This document shows, piece after piece, positions 33,379 to 42,401 of a stretch of 64,000 nt of DNA. The notes under the pieces are model-generated. The model made no database searches and was not told where the DNA came from. It saw nothing but the letters and a program-made list of their open reading frames with translations. Source of the DNA: Streptomyces varsoviensis (lineage in GTDB: Bacteria; Actinomycetota; Actinomycetes; Streptomycetales; Streptomycetaceae); assembly GCF_000718635.1 (NCBI RefSeq), contig NZ_JOBF01000011.1, forward strand, positions 195,607 through 259,606, given 5' to 3'. How positions within the stretch are numbered: the stretch's first letter is position 1; every line of letters begins with the position of its first letter. Made by a program: the position numbers and the translations under genes.

Positions 33379-34986
33379 ATGTTGATCGGCATGAAGCACG
33401 GGAAACCCAAGGGGCAGGGGCTGGCGCGCTCATCGGCGCTGATGGCGGTGGGGACGGTGATCTCCCGTGCGACGGGGATGATCAGGCTCCTGCTCCAGGC
33501 GGCGGCGCTCGGGTCGGGGCTGCTCGCCAGCACGTACAACACGGCCAACACCGTGCCCGCGAGCCTCTACTTCCTCATCATGGGCGGCGCGCTCAACGCG
33601 GTGCTCGTGCCCCAGCTCGTACGGGCCCGGCTGGAGCAGCCCGACGGCGGGCGGGCCTACGAGCAGCGGCTGGTCACCCTCGTGGTGTGCGTGCTCGCGG
33701 TCGGGACGGCGCTCGCCGTATGGGCGGCCCCGGAGATCGTCAGCGTCTATATGCGCGACACGCCGGACCACCACGCGGCGTACGAGCTGACCGTGGTCTT
33801 CGCGCGGTTCCTGCTGCCGCAGATCTTCTTCTACGGGCTGTTCGGCATACTCGGCCAAGTGCTCAACGCGCGCGGCAAGTTCGGCGCGATGATGTGGACG
33901 CCGGTCCTCAACAACGTCGTGCTGATCGCCATGTTCGGCCTCTACCTCGGCTTCGTCGCCGCGCCCGACAGCGTCCAGGAGATCACGGCCGCGCAGGTAC
34001 GGCTGCTGGGCATCGGCACCACCGTCGGCATCGCGCTCCAGGCGCTCTCGCTGATCCCCTACGTGCGGGAGGCGGGCTTCCGGTTCCGGCCGCGCTTCGA
34101 CTGGCGCGGGGCCGGGCTGCGCCGGAGCGCCGTCGCCGCGCGCTGGACGCTGCTGTTCATCCTGGTCAACCAGGTGGCGATGACCGTCGTCACGAACTAC
34201 GCCAACGCCGCCGACCTGGCGAGCCCGCAGGGCGGAGTGGGCAACTCCGCCTACTTCTACGCCCAGAACATCTGGAGCCTGCCCCAAGCCGTCGTCACGG
34301 TCTCACTGGTCACCGCGTTGCTCCCCCGCCTCACCCGTGCCGCCGCCGAAGAGCGGATCGACGACATGCGCGACGACCTCTCCCGCGCGCTGCGCGTCAG
34401 CGGCGTCGTCATCGTCCCCGCCGCCTTCTTCTTCCTGGTCTTCGGCCCCCAACTGGCGGCCCTGCTGATCGGCCACGGCACCGGGGACGCCGCCTCGGCG
34501 GAACCGGCGGGCAACATGCTCCAGGCGTTCGGGCTCGGCCTGATCCCGTTCTCCGCCCAGTACCTGCTGCTGCGCGGCTTCTACGCCGTCGAGGACACCC
34601 GTACGCCGTTCTGGATGGCCGTATGGATATCCGGCGTCAACGTGGCCCTCGCCACCGCCTGCCACCAACTGCTGCCCGTGCGCTGGGCCGTGACCGGCAT
34701 GGCCGCCGCCTACGGCATCTCGTACGGCGTGGGCCTCCTGATCACCGCGCTGCTGCTGCGCCGCAGGCTGGCGGGGCGGCTCGACGGCAAGCGGCTGTGC
34801 CGGACGTACGGCAAGCTCACGCTCGCGGCGCTCCTCGCCGGCGCGGCCGGCCTCGCCGCCGCCCGCGTCTCCAGCGCGCCCGCCCTGGCGCTGGCCGCCG
34901 GGGGAGTGGTGATGGCCGGCCTGTTCGTCCTGCTCGCGAAGGCGCTGCGGATCGGCGAACTCCGCAGCCTGCCGGGCCTCGGCTGA
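33379..34986 (+). CDS. murJ: MurJ/MviN-family lipid II flippase-like protein
   Basis: About 535 residues with 13-14 transmembrane segments of the MOP/MurJ fold. Family marks: GTVISRATGMIRLLLQAAALG with the key arginine, YNTANTVPASLYFLIMGGALNAVLVPQLV, FARFLLPQIFFYGLFGILGQVLNARGKFGAMMWTPVLNNVV, and LLLRGFYAVEDTRTPFW. MurJ proteins flip lipid-linked peptidoglycan precursor. Streptomyces often carry several copies, so this may be a secondary one. The start is uncertain (ATG 33343, 33379 or 33391, none with a strong ribosome site). It lacks the long cytosolic pseudokinase tail of mycobacterial MviN. UppP and a GT4 enzyme are encoded within 6 kb, giving an envelope theme. Confidence 0.88.
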   Translation: MLIGMKHGKPKGQGLARSSALMAVGTVISRATGMIRLLLQAAALGSGLLASTYNTANTVPASLYFLIMGGALNAVLVPQLVRARLEQPDGGRAYEQRLVTLVVCVLAVGTALAVWAAPEIVSVYMRDTPDHHAAYELTVVFARFLLPQIFFYGLFGILGQVLNARGKFGAMMWTPVLNNVVLIAMFGLYLGFVAAPDSVQEITAAQVRLLGIGTTVGIALQALSLIPYVREAGFRFRPRFDWRGAGLRRSAVAARWTLLFILVNQVAMTVVTNYANAADLASPQGGVGNSAYFYAQNIWSLPQAVVTVSLVTALLPRLTRAAAEERIDDMRDDLSRALRVSGVVIVPAAFFFLVFGPQLAALLIGHGTGDAASAEPAGNMLQAFGLGLIPFSAQYLLLRGFYAVEDTRTPFWMAVWISGVNVALATACHQLLPVRWAVTGMAAAYGISYGVGLLITALLLRRRLAGRLDGKRLCRTYGKLTLAALLAGAAGLAAARVSSAPALALAAGGVVMAGLFVLLAKALRIGELRSLPGLG

Positions 34987-35011
34987 ACCGCCAGGCGCTT
35001 CCCGGAGCCGT

Positions 35012-35188
35012 CCCGGTATTTTCCCGAGCCCGCCCGGCACCTTCCGGAGCGCGCCCGGCACCTTCCGGAGTCTGTTTGGCACTTCCCTGAGTCCGCCCGG
35101 CACTGCCCGGAGTCCGCCTGGCACTGCCCGGACCGCCTGGCACTTCCCTGAGCGCGTCCGGCACCTCCCTGAGCCCGCCCGGCGCCCC
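35012..35188. repeat. 21-bp tandem repeat array after the murJ-like stop
   Basis: About seven to eight imperfect copies of a CCCGGCACTTCCCTGAGTCCG-like 21-bp unit fill the gap between the murJ-like gene and the convergent kinase gene. Confidence 0.85.
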
Positions 35189-36613
35189 TCAGGAGGGTCC
35201 GGGCGGGCTCAGGTGGTCCGGGGGCGTCAACGGCAGGGTGAAGCCGATCTCGGCGCCGCCGTCCTCGCGGTTCGCGGCGTGGACGGTGCCGCCATGCGCC
35301 GCCGCGACCTCCCGGACGATGGCGAGACCGAGGCCCGAGCCGGGGAGGCTGCGCGCGGTGGAGGCGCGGTAGAAGCGGCCGAAGATGTGTGGCAGGTCGG
35401 CCGCGTCCAGGCCGGGGCCCCGGTCCCGTACGTCCACCCGCCCGCCCGTGACCACGATCTCCAGCGGGTCGGCGCGGTCCTGGTCGAACTTGGCGGCGTT
35501 CTCCAGCAGGTTGGAGATCGCCCGCTGGACGGCGGGCGCCCAGCCCAGCACCGTCGCCGGGGCCGCCGTCCGCACGGTGACCGTACGGCCCGTGCGGCGC
35601 CGCGCCAGCGCGGCGGCCCGCTCGGCCGCCTCGCCCAGCGCCACCGGCCCCGGCTCCCCCGCCTCGCCCTGCCCGGCCGCCAGCTCCACCAACTCGTTGA
35701 CCAGGTCGGTCAGCTCCCGCGCCTCGTCCGCGAGGTCGGACAGCAGCTCGTCGCGGACATGCGGCGGCAACTGCTCGTAACGGCGCAGGGTGGACAGGTT
35801 CGTACGCAGCGACGTCAGCGGCGTACGCAGCTCGTGCCCGGCGTCCTGGACCAGGCGGCGCTGGTCCTCCTCCGAGTGCGCGAGCCGCCCGAGCATGTCG
35901 TCGAACGCCCGGCCCAGCCGCCCCACCTCGTCCTGGCCGCCGACCGGCACCGCCACGTCGAGCCGCCCCGTCGCCGCCACGCCCTCGGCGACCCCCGTCA
36001 GCCGCACCAGCCGGCCGGTGATCCGGCGCGCCAGCCACCAGCCGACGATCGAGGACGCGGCGATCAGCGCCGCCACGAAGAGAACGGTGCGCTTCTGGAG
36101 ATCGTTGAGCAGATCCTCGGTGTCGCTGAGCTGCTGGGCGACCTGCACCGCGCCCCGGCCGCCGCCCAGCGAGACGGTGGCCTGCCGGTAGTCGTCCCCC
36201 TCGACCTCGCCGCCCACGAACCGGACCAGCCCCGCCCGAGGGCTCTCCGCCAAAGCCCGGTCCGTGGCCGTCACCGGCAGCGTCGGCTGCCCCGTGTCCG
36301 CTATGCGGCCCTTGGCGCCGAGCACCTGCACGACCGTACGGGTCGGGCGTATCAGGTCGTCCCGCGGACCGTCGTGGTCCGGGTCCCCGGAGACGTAGTC
36401 GGCGGGGTAGAGCGCCTTGTGCGTGACCTGCTGGCGCAGGTCCTGCACCACCTGCCGGAAGACGGACTGCTGGTCCACCCGCACCAGATGCGCGGCCGCG
36501 TCGTAGCTGAGAAAACCCACCAGCCCCGTGACCACCGTGGTCACCAGCGCGAAGGAGGCGGCGAAGACGGTGCGCAGGCTCGGGCGGGGGCGCGGCCGCA
36601 GACGCAGATTCAC
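35189..36613 (-). CDS. Sensor histidine kinase (HAMP-HisKA-HATPase)
   Basis: 474 residues. Transmembrane segment at about 14-36 (LRTVFAASFALVTTVVTGLVGF), an extracytoplasmic sensor of about 140 residues, a second segment near 175-197 (VLFVAALIAASSIVGWWLA), HAMP, the phospho-acceptor His in DAGHELRTPLTS near residue 260, N-box NLLENAAKF, and G boxes DRGPGLD and GSGLGLAIV. It is an EnvZ/MprB-type kinase; the signal is unknown. The GTG start at 36613 lies 3 nt after the response regulator stop, so the two form one operon and almost surely a cognate pair. Confidence 0.94.
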   Translation of the reverse strand: MNLRLRPRPRPSLRTVFAASFALVTTVVTGLVGFLSYDAAAHLVRVDQQSVFRQVVQDLRQQVTHKALYPADYVSGDPDHDGPRDDLIRPTRTVVQVLGAKGRIADTGQPTLPVTATDRALAESPRAGLVRFVGGEVEGDDYRQATVSLGGGRGAVQVAQQLSDTEDLLNDLQKRTVLFVAALIAASSIVGWWLARRITGRLVRLTGVAEGVAATGRLDVAVPVGGQDEVGRLGRAFDDMLGRLAHSEEDQRRLVQDAGHELRTPLTSLRTNLSTLRRYEQLPPHVRDELLSDLADEARELTDLVNELVELAAGQGEAGEPGPVALGEAAERAAALARRRTGRTVTVRTAAPATVLGWAPAVQRAISNLLENAAKFDQDRADPLEIVVTGGRVDVRDRGPGLDAADLPHIFGRFYRASTARSLPGSGLGLAIVREVAAAHGGTVHAANREDGGAEIGFTLPLTPPDHLSPPGPS

Positions 36614-36616
36614 GGG

Positions 36617-37303
36617 TCAGGAGGCCCGCAGGGTGTAACCGACCCCGCGCACCGTATGGATCAGCGGCGACAGCCCGGGCAGATCGACCTTGCGGCGCAG
36701 ATAGCCGATGTAGACGGCGAGGTTCTTCGAGCCCGGCCCGAAGTCGTAGCCCCAGATCCGGTCGTAGATCGTCGAATGGTCCAGCACGATCCCGGCGTTG
36801 CGGACCAGCAGTTCCAGCAGGTCGTACTCGGTCCGGGTCAGCTCCAGTTCCCGCCCCGCCCGCCAGGCCCGCCGCGCCGACGGCTCCAGCCGCAGGTCCC
36901 CGACCTCCGGCACCGCGCCCGAGACCGTGGGCCCCGGCGCCACCCGGCGCAGCAGCGCCCGCAGCCGCGCGAACACCTCGTCGACGTCGAACGGCTTGGC
37001 CACATAGTCGTCCGCGCCCGCGTCCAGCCCCGCGATCCGGTGCGCCGTCTCCACCCGCGCCGTCAGCATCAGGATCGGCGTCCGGTCGCCCTCGGCGCGC
37101 AGCACCCGGCACACGTCCAGTCCGTCCACGCCCGGCATCATCACGTCCAGAACGATCACGTCCGGCCGGCTCCGGTGCGCCGCGGCCAGCGCCGCCACGC
37201 CGTCGGCGACCGCCGTCACGCGATAGCCCTCCAGCAACAGGGCGCGCTCCAGCGCGTGACGGATGGCCCGGTCGTCCTCGGCGAGCAGCACGGCGTAATT
37301 CAC
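36617..37303 (-). CDS. OmpR-family response regulator
   Basis: 228 residues. Receiver domain with acidic pocket LAEDDRAIR, phospho-acceptor Asp in VIVLDVMMPG near 52-54, T in LTAR and K in AKPFD, then a winged-helix trans-activation domain (LTRTEYDLLELLVRNAG; YIGYLRRKVD; TVRGVGYTLR). The GTG start at 37303 is chosen; the longer overlapping frame is a shadow. It resembles MprA/TcrA-type regulators. The kinase gene follows directly. A direct repeat typical of OmpR-family sites lies 84-100 bp upstream, so autoregulation is plausible. Confidence 0.94.
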   Translation of the reverse strand: MNYAVLLAEDDRAIRHALERALLLEGYRVTAVADGVAALAAAHRSRPDVIVLDVMMPGVDGLDVCRVLRAEGDRTPILMLTARVETAHRIAGLDAGADDYVAKPFDVDEVFARLRALLRRVAPGPTVSGAVPEVGDLRLEPSARRAWRAGRELELTRTEYDLLELLVRNAGIVLDHSTIYDRIWGYDFGPGSKNLAVYIGYLRRKVDLPGLSPLIHTVRGVGYTLRAS

Positions 37304-37386
37304 CAGGCCAAGTCTGCCAAGACGGCTACGGGCGCTCGGCGCTGCCCCCGTCCGCCGCGTCCCGTACGCACCTCTCGTTCCGCTTC

Positions 37387-37407
37387 TCTTACCCGGCTCT
37401 TAATCCG
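37387..37407 (-). promoter_or_regulatory. 11-bp spaced direct repeat upstream of the two-component genes
   Basis: TCTTACCCGG and TCTTAATCCGG begin at 37387 and 37398, exactly 11 bp apart, the spacing expected for tandem OmpR/PhoB-type half-sites. The site sits in the divergent region between the response regulator and glycosyltransferase genes and could serve both. Confidence 0.45.
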
Positions 37408-37590
37408 GTCACGCTGCCGGCTTACCTGCCTCGGCCACCGTGAGCACCACGCCGGGAGCGCACCGAAGAGCCGTGCCGGGCTCCTGACCACGCGGCGCCG
37501 CCCCTCGCACGAGCACACGAGAGGCACCGGTGCCGCGCGGCTCCCGACCACGCAGACTGCTCGGCAGACCCCGGAAAGACACCACACCGC

Positions 37591-39747
37591 ATGAAGATCG
37601 CATTCCTGCTGCACAACGCCTACGGGATCGGGGGCACCAACCGCACGGTCTTCAACCTGGCCGCCGCCCTCGCCGACCGGCACCGGGTGGAGATCGTCTC
37701 CATGACCCGCCACCGCGACGAACCGGGGCTCGCGCTCGACCCGCGCGTACGGCTCGTCCCCCTGGCCGACCTCCGGCCGCCGCGCGGTACGGGCCGGGCG
37801 GGCGCCGGGAGCGTACGTGCCGAAGCCGCCGACGGGGGCGTACGCGCCGAATCTGCCGACGGGTGCGTACGCGCCGAGTCCGCCGACGGCGGTGGGCAGG
37901 CGGAGACCGCCGGCGGCGACGCGGGTGCAGAAGGGCCCGGGCAGCCCGCCGCCCCCGCCGCTCCCCTGGGCGAACGGCACCACGGCCCGTACAGCAGGCT
38001 CGCCGAGCGGCGGATCGCGGACTACCTGCGCCGCTGCACCGCCGATGTCATCATCGGCACCCGGCCCAGCGTCAACATGCACCTCGCCCGCTTCGGACCC
38101 CGCGGGGCGTTGCGCATCGCACAGGAACACCTCTCGCTCGACGCGCACCCCGAGCGGCTGCGGCGCGAACTGGCCCGGCACTACCGTGCGTTGGACGCCC
38201 TCATCACGACCACCGAAGCCGATGCCGCCGCCTACCGGGAGCGGATGCCGCTGCCGGGCGTACGGGTCCTGGCCGTGCCCGACAGCGTTCCACGGCCGCC
38301 CGGGGCGCCCTCCGACGGCACCGCCAAGCTGGTCGTGGCGGCCGGGAAACTCGCCCGGGGCAAACGGTTCGACCTGCTCATCGAGGCGTTCTCGGCCGTC
38401 GCCGCCAAGCGCCCCGACTGGCGGCTGCGCATCTACGGCGGCGGCCCGGAGCACGACCGCCTCGCCCTGCTCATCGCCGGCCTCGGGCTCGGCGGCCACG
38501 TCGAACTCATGGGCCCGCACGCCCCGATCGAGGCGGAGTTCGCCAAGGCGTCCATAGCGGTCTCCGCCTCCGAGGCCGAATCCTTCGGCGTGACGCTCAT
38601 CGAGGCCATGCGGTGCGGGCTCCCGGTCGTCTCCACCGACTGCCCGCTCGGCCCCGCCGAGATCATCCGTGACGGCGTCGACGGGCTCCTGGTGCCCACC
38701 GGCGACGGGCAGGCCCTCGCCTCCGCGCTCCTCGACCTCATCGGCGACGCGCCCCGCCGCCGCGCCATGGCCGCCGCCGCACTCGACGGCTCCCGCCGCT
38801 TCGACCCCGCGCCGATCGCTCGCGACTACGAGCGCCTCTTCGCCGAACTCGCCGCCACCCGCCGCCGACGCGCCGTCCAGCGCGGCTACGCGGCGGCCCG
38901 GACCAGGCTCCGGGCCGCCGGCCGGCAGGGCGCGCGCCCGCAGGGCCCGGGGGCCCCGGCTCGCGAACGTACGGCGGCCGGCGCCGATGGCGAGGGGCCC
39001 GCGCGCCGTACGGGCATCGGCGGACACGGCGGAGCGGGACAAGGCGGAGCAGGACACGGCGGCGATCGTGGTGTACGTCGCGGCGGCAAGGGCGGGCTGG
39101 GTGACAAGGGCGGCAAGAGGGGCATAGGCGGGGGTGCCGGTGGGCGTGCGCGCGGGGCGGCGCCGACCGCGCCCGCCCTTCCCCGAGCCGCCGTGCTCCG
39201 GCGGGCTCTCTCCAGAGCGGCCGAGCCCGGTCCCGCCGGGAACCGGGCCGCCGTGCCGGGGTGGGCCCCGCCGCGAGGGAGCGAGCCATGGTGCGCCGCC
39301 GCCACCCCCGTCGCGATCCTCGGCCACCCCGTACGCAGCGGCGGGGACCCCAGACCGTCCGGCCAGGTCAGGACCGCCCGTACCACCCGGCCCGACAGCC
39401 ACGCCGCCGCCGACAGCGCGGCGGCCACGGCCCAGCGCCGAACCGCTGCCCGAACCGCTCGGGCGAAGCCGCGTCTTGCCGTACGGGCGCGGGGGCGGCG
39501 GTCCGCGAGGGCGGCGGGCCTGGCCGCGGAGTGGGTCCGGGTCGTCGCGCGGCTTCTCGCGCGGGTCGGTGACGGTGCCTGTGGCCGTACGGCGGCGGAC
39601 GCCGTTCTCGCCGGCCGCCCCCGCCTCGCCCCCTCGCGGTGGGGCGGCTGGTCGGCCGGCAGCGGGCTCTGCGGCGCGCTCGCCAACCCGCGCTTCCCCC
39701 GCCCCTTCGGCGGCCCCGGAGACCGGGCCTGGGGCGAGCCGGGGTGA
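37591..39747 (+). CDS. GT4 glycosyltransferase with long disordered tail
   Basis: 718 residues. Residues 1-430 are a GT-B, family 4 retaining glycosyltransferase: MKIAFLLHNAYGIGGTNRTVFNLA at the start, VVAAGKLARGKRFDLLIEAF for the donor domain, and EAESFGVTLIEAMRCGLPVVSTDCPLGPAEII (the E-x7-E motif). A linker at about residues 72-110 is built from VRAESADGG repeats. After residue 435 a 280-residue tail rich in Arg, Gly and Ala follows, with GGHGGAGQGG-type runs and no recognisable domain. The tail is either a disordered extension or a frame kept open by high GC. Probable role: transfer of a sugar to an envelope lipid or polymer; UppP is encoded 34 bp downstream. Confidence 0.85.
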   Translation: MKIAFLLHNAYGIGGTNRTVFNLAAALADRHRVEIVSMTRHRDEPGLALDPRVRLVPLADLRPPRGTGRAGAGSVRAEAADGGVRAESADGCVRAESADGGGQAETAGGDAGAEGPGQPAAPAAPLGERHHGPYSRLAERRIADYLRRCTADVIIGTRPSVNMHLARFGPRGALRIAQEHLSLDAHPERLRRELARHYRALDALITTTEADAAAYRERMPLPGVRVLAVPDSVPRPPGAPSDGTAKLVVAAGKLARGKRFDLLIEAFSAVAAKRPDWRLRIYGGGPEHDRLALLIAGLGLGGHVELMGPHAPIEAEFAKASIAVSASEAESFGVTLIEAMRCGLPVVSTDCPLGPAEIIRDGVDGLLVPTGDGQALASALLDLIGDAPRRRAMAAAALDGSRRFDPAPIARDYERLFAELAATRRRRAVQRGYAAARTRLRAAGRQGARPQGPGAPARERTAAGADGEGPARRTGIGGHGGAGQGGAGHGGDRGVRRGGKGGLGDKGGKRGIGGGAGGRARGAAPTAPALPRAAVLRRALSRAAEPGPAGNRAAVPGWAPPRGSEPWCAAATPVAILGHPVRSGGDPRPSGQVRTARTTRPDSHAAADSAAATAQRRTAARTARAKPRLAVRARGRRSARAAGLAAEWVRVVARLLARVGDGACGRTAADAVLAGRPRLAPSRWGGWSAGSGLCGALANPRFPRPFGGPGDRAWGEPG
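37810..37893 (+). repeat. 27-bp in-frame repeat inside the glycosyltransferase gene
   Basis: Three copies of a GTACGCGCCGAATCTGCCGACGGG-type unit encode VRAESADGG nonapeptides in the interdomain linker. Copy number could vary without changing frame. Confidence 0.75.
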
Positions 39748-39781
39748 GCGCGCCCGGCGGCATACGCCCGGGGACCGCTCC

Positions 39782-40621
39782 GTGAACTGGCTGCACGCGG
39801 CCGCCTTTGGAGCGGTGCACGGCATCACCGAGTTCCTGCCCGTCTCGTCCAGCGCGCATCTGCGGATCGCCTCGGCGCTCATGGGGTGGCCCGCCCCCGG
39901 AGGGGGGGTCACCGCGGCGACCCAACTGGGCGCGGAATCCGCCGTACTGGTCTATTTCCGGCGCGACATCGGCGCGATGGCGCGGGCCTGGGGGCGTTCG
40001 CTCATCCGGCCCGCCGCCCGCGCCGACCCCGCCGCCCGCCTCGGCTGGAGCATCGCCGTCGGCAGCGTCCCCATCGCCGTGCTCGGCCCGCCCCTCCACG
40101 ACGCGCTCGCGCCCGCCCTCCACGACCTGCGATTCGTCGCACTCGGCCTCATCGCCCTGGGGGCGCTCCTCGCGGTCGCCGACCACTGGGCGCGCGGGGA
40201 ACGGACCGCGGCCGAGCCGCGGTGGCGCGACAGCGTCCTCATCGGCCTCGCGCAGACGCTGGCGCTGGTGCCGGGGGCCTCGCGTACGGGCGGCAGCCTG
40301 GCGGCGGCGCTGCTCGCGGGGTTCGGACGGGCGGCGGCGGTCCGCTACTCGCTGCTGCTCGCCGTGCCCGCCGTACTCGGCTCCGGAGCGTACGGACTGG
40401 CCCGCGCGGCGAGCGCGCACAGCGGCGGGTACGCGCCGGGCGCGGTGGCGGCGGCCCTGTGCGCGGCGCTGGTCGCGGGGGCGGTCGGGTACGCGGTGCT
40501 GGCCTGGTTCATGCGGTTCATCCGGGGCCATACCTTCGGCGGATTCATGGTCTACCGCACCGCCGCCGGATTCCTGCTCCTCGCGCTGCTCGCCGCCGGC
40601 TCCCTCCCGGTCACGGCCTGA
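39782..40621 (+). CDS. uppP: Undecaprenyl-diphosphatase UppP (BacA-like)
   Basis: 279-residue polytopic membrane phosphatase that recycles undecaprenyl pyrophosphate for cell-wall and glycan synthesis. N-terminal GAVHGITEFLPVSSSAHLRI carries the conserved (E/Q)GxTEFLPxSSxxH signature, and the second catalytic motif is PGASRTGGSLAAAL (PGxSRSxxT family). About eight hydrophobic segments. GTG 39782 is the only sensible start in frame. It follows the glycosyltransferase gene and may be its operon partner, returning the lipid carrier. High-level UppP also raises bacitracin tolerance, a known family property. Confidence 0.92.
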   Translation: MNWLHAAAFGAVHGITEFLPVSSSAHLRIASALMGWPAPGGGVTAATQLGAESAVLVYFRRDIGAMARAWGRSLIRPAARADPAARLGWSIAVGSVPIAVLGPPLHDALAPALHDLRFVALGLIALGALLAVADHWARGERTAAEPRWRDSVLIGLAQTLALVPGASRTGGSLAAALLAGFGRAAAVRYSLLLAVPAVLGSGAYGLARAASAHSGGYAPGAVAAALCAALVAGAVGYAVLAWFMRFIRGHTFGGFMVYRTAAGFLLLALLAAGSLPVTA

Positions 40622-40714
40622 ACCGGTCCGACGGACCCAAGTGCGCGACGGGGCCGGGACGGTGGCGACCGCCGCCCGCCATGGATTGTCAGTGGCCTCT
40701 GGCACTCTCGGGCC

Positions 40715-41260
40715 ATGACTGAGATCCCCGTCGACAACTACGCGCGGACCTGGGGCGACGGAGCGCGGACCGAGCCGCCGCCCACCGGCGACGAGCGCAC
40801 CGCCCTGACGTCCACCCTCGACTGGCACCGCGCGACTTTCGAGCTCAAATGCTCCGGCGTACCGCTCGACCGGCTCTCGGAGAAGGGCATCCCGCCGTCC
40901 GGCCTGAGCCTGCACGGCCTCATCCGCCATCTCGCCGCGGTCGAACGCTGGTGGTTCCGGATCCAGTTCGCGGGGGAGCGGGTGCCGCAGCTCTACTACT
41001 CGGACGACGAACCGGACCAGGACTTCGACGACTTGGCCGGGGACCCCACGGTGGCCTTGGCGGTCTGGCGCGCGGAGTGCGAATGGTCCCGCGAGATCGT
41101 CGCCGGGGCGGCATCCCTGGACGCGACCGGCACCCGCCACCGCACGGGCGAGCCCGTCTCGCTCCGGCGCATACTCGTGAACATGATCGCCGAGTACGCC
41201 CGCCACAACGGCCACGCCGATCTGCTCCGCGAGCGGATCGACGGCGCCACGGGCTACTGA
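40715..41260 (+). CDS. DinB-family (DUF664) protein
   Basis: 181 residues forming a four-helix DinB/YfiT bundle. The family metal triad is recognisable: His in LSLHGLIRHLAAVERWW, and the C-terminal EYARHNGHADLLRERIDG. Actinomycete members include mycothiol- or bacillithiol-dependent S-transferases, so a thiol-conjugation role is possible but unproven. ATG 40715. A tandem repeat begins about 48 bp after the stop. Confidence 0.88.
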   Translation: MTEIPVDNYARTWGDGARTEPPPTGDERTALTSTLDWHRATFELKCSGVPLDRLSEKGIPPSGLSLHGLIRHLAAVERWWFRIQFAGERVPQLYYSDDEPDQDFDDLAGDPTVALAVWRAECEWSREIVAGAASLDATGTRHRTGEPVSLRRILVNMIAEYARHNGHADLLRERIDGATGY

Positions 41261-41307
41261 GCCACCGGCGGTCTGAGGCGGGGCCGGGCCGCCGGATGCC
41301 CGGGCCC

Positions 41308-41379
41308 AAGACCGGGGCCGAGTCCAAGCCCAAGTCCGGGGCCGAGCCTGGGCCCAGGTCCGGGGTCGAGCCTGGGGCC
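41308..41379. repeat. 24-bp tandem repeat after the dinB-like stop
   Basis: Three consecutive 24-bp units (AAGTCCGGGGCCGAGCCTGGGCCC-like). Confidence 0.8.
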
Positions 41380-41456
41380 GGCATCGCTCCTCGGCGGGGG
41401 TACGGGCGGGGACGAGGGCAAGGGCAACGGGCCGTAGCCCACTGCTCGGTGGGCGC

Positions 41457-42398
41457 TCACGGCGTCGCCAGCGCTTGGCGCGGGGGGCGGTCGCAGGGCC
41501 GGACCGGACGGTGCAGCGAAGGGCTCCGGCGGACAGCCAGCAGCGCCATGTCGTCGGTCGGCGGGCCGCCGACGTGCCACCGCACATCGCGGAGGAGGCG
41601 ATCGAGCAGTTCCTCCGGCGCCGCGCCGCCGAACCGGGCGAGGCGGGCGGCCGGGTCGTAGAAGGCGCCGTCGGCGTTGCGCGCCTCGGTCACGCCGTCC
41701 GTGAGCAGGAGCAGCGTCGCGCCGACGGGCAGCGGCAACGTCTCGGTGGCCACGGGCCCCGGGCTGAGCGCGCGCAGCCCGAGCGGCAGACCGCGCCGTC
41801 GCGGTTCCAGCCGCCGTACGGTCCGGGGGCCGAGCAACAGGGGAGCGGGGTGGCCGAGGTTGAGCAGTTGCACCGTCTCGCCGTCCTCCGGGATCTGCGC
41901 GAGGACGGCGGTGGCGAAGTGCTCGACGCTGTCACCGGAGCGGTCGGGGCCGGTCCGGTCCATGGCGGTGACACCCGCGATTTCCGTGACACCTGCAATG
42001 TCCGCAATGTTCGAAACGGCTGCACGGCCCGCAATATGCGCGCCATCCGCATGGTCCGCGCCATCCGCATGGTGCACATGACCTGTGTGATCTGTATGGC
42101 CTGCGTAGTCCGCGATGCCTGACTGTTCCGGTATGTCGATGCCCTTGACGTCGTCGCACATGGGCGCCGTCTCCAGGGCGTGCAGCGTAGGGGCCTCCCC
42201 GGCCGCGGCGTCGAAGGCGGCCAGGAGCGCCGCCGCGCCCGCCGCGGCGCGCGGCCCCTTGCCGCGCACGTCGCCGATCAACAGCCGGAGCCCGTACCGG
42301 GTGACGCGCGCGGCGTGCAGATCGCCGCCGGAGCGCGTGGCCCGGTCGGCGGCGACATTGCGCGCCGCCGTCGTCAGCGAGGTCATCGCCGTGCCCAC
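41457..42398 (-). CDS. SpoIIE-type PP2C serine phosphatase
   Basis: 313 residues, a free-standing PPM/SpoIIE phosphatase domain. Metal-binding aspartates are in LLIGDVRGKGP, LLTDGVTEARN and PPTDDMALLAV. Such enzymes usually dephosphorylate anti-anti-sigma factors. A His/Asp/Ala/Gly-rich insertion of about 70 residues (DHTGHVHHADGADHADGAH and INIADIAGVTEIAGV-like repeats) splits the domain and may be a flexible or metal-binding loop created by DNA repeats. GTG 42398 or ATG 42386 are both possible starts. It is encoded directly after the SsgA-like gene (3 nt apart), suggesting one operon connected with development. Confidence 0.87.
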   Translation of the reverse strand: MGTAMTSLTTAARNVAADRATRSGGDLHAARVTRYGLRLLIGDVRGKGPRAAAGAAALLAAFDAAAGEAPTLHALETAPMCDDVKGIDIPEQSGIADYAGHTDHTGHVHHADGADHADGAHIAGRAAVSNIADIAGVTEIAGVTAMDRTGPDRSGDSVEHFATAVLAQIPEDGETVQLLNLGHPAPLLLGPRTVRRLEPRRRGLPLGLRALSPGPVATETLPLPVGATLLLLTDGVTEARNADGAFYDPAARLARFGGAAPEELLDRLLRDVRWHVGGPPTDDMALLAVRRSPSLHRPVRPCDRPPRQALATP

Positions 42399-42401
42399 CG
42401 T

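Noticed and set aside
35012..35188. The 21-bp repeats after the murJ-like gene considered as iterons or an origin
   Set aside because: No rep gene is present, the copies are irregular, and similar arrays follow many other genes in the window.
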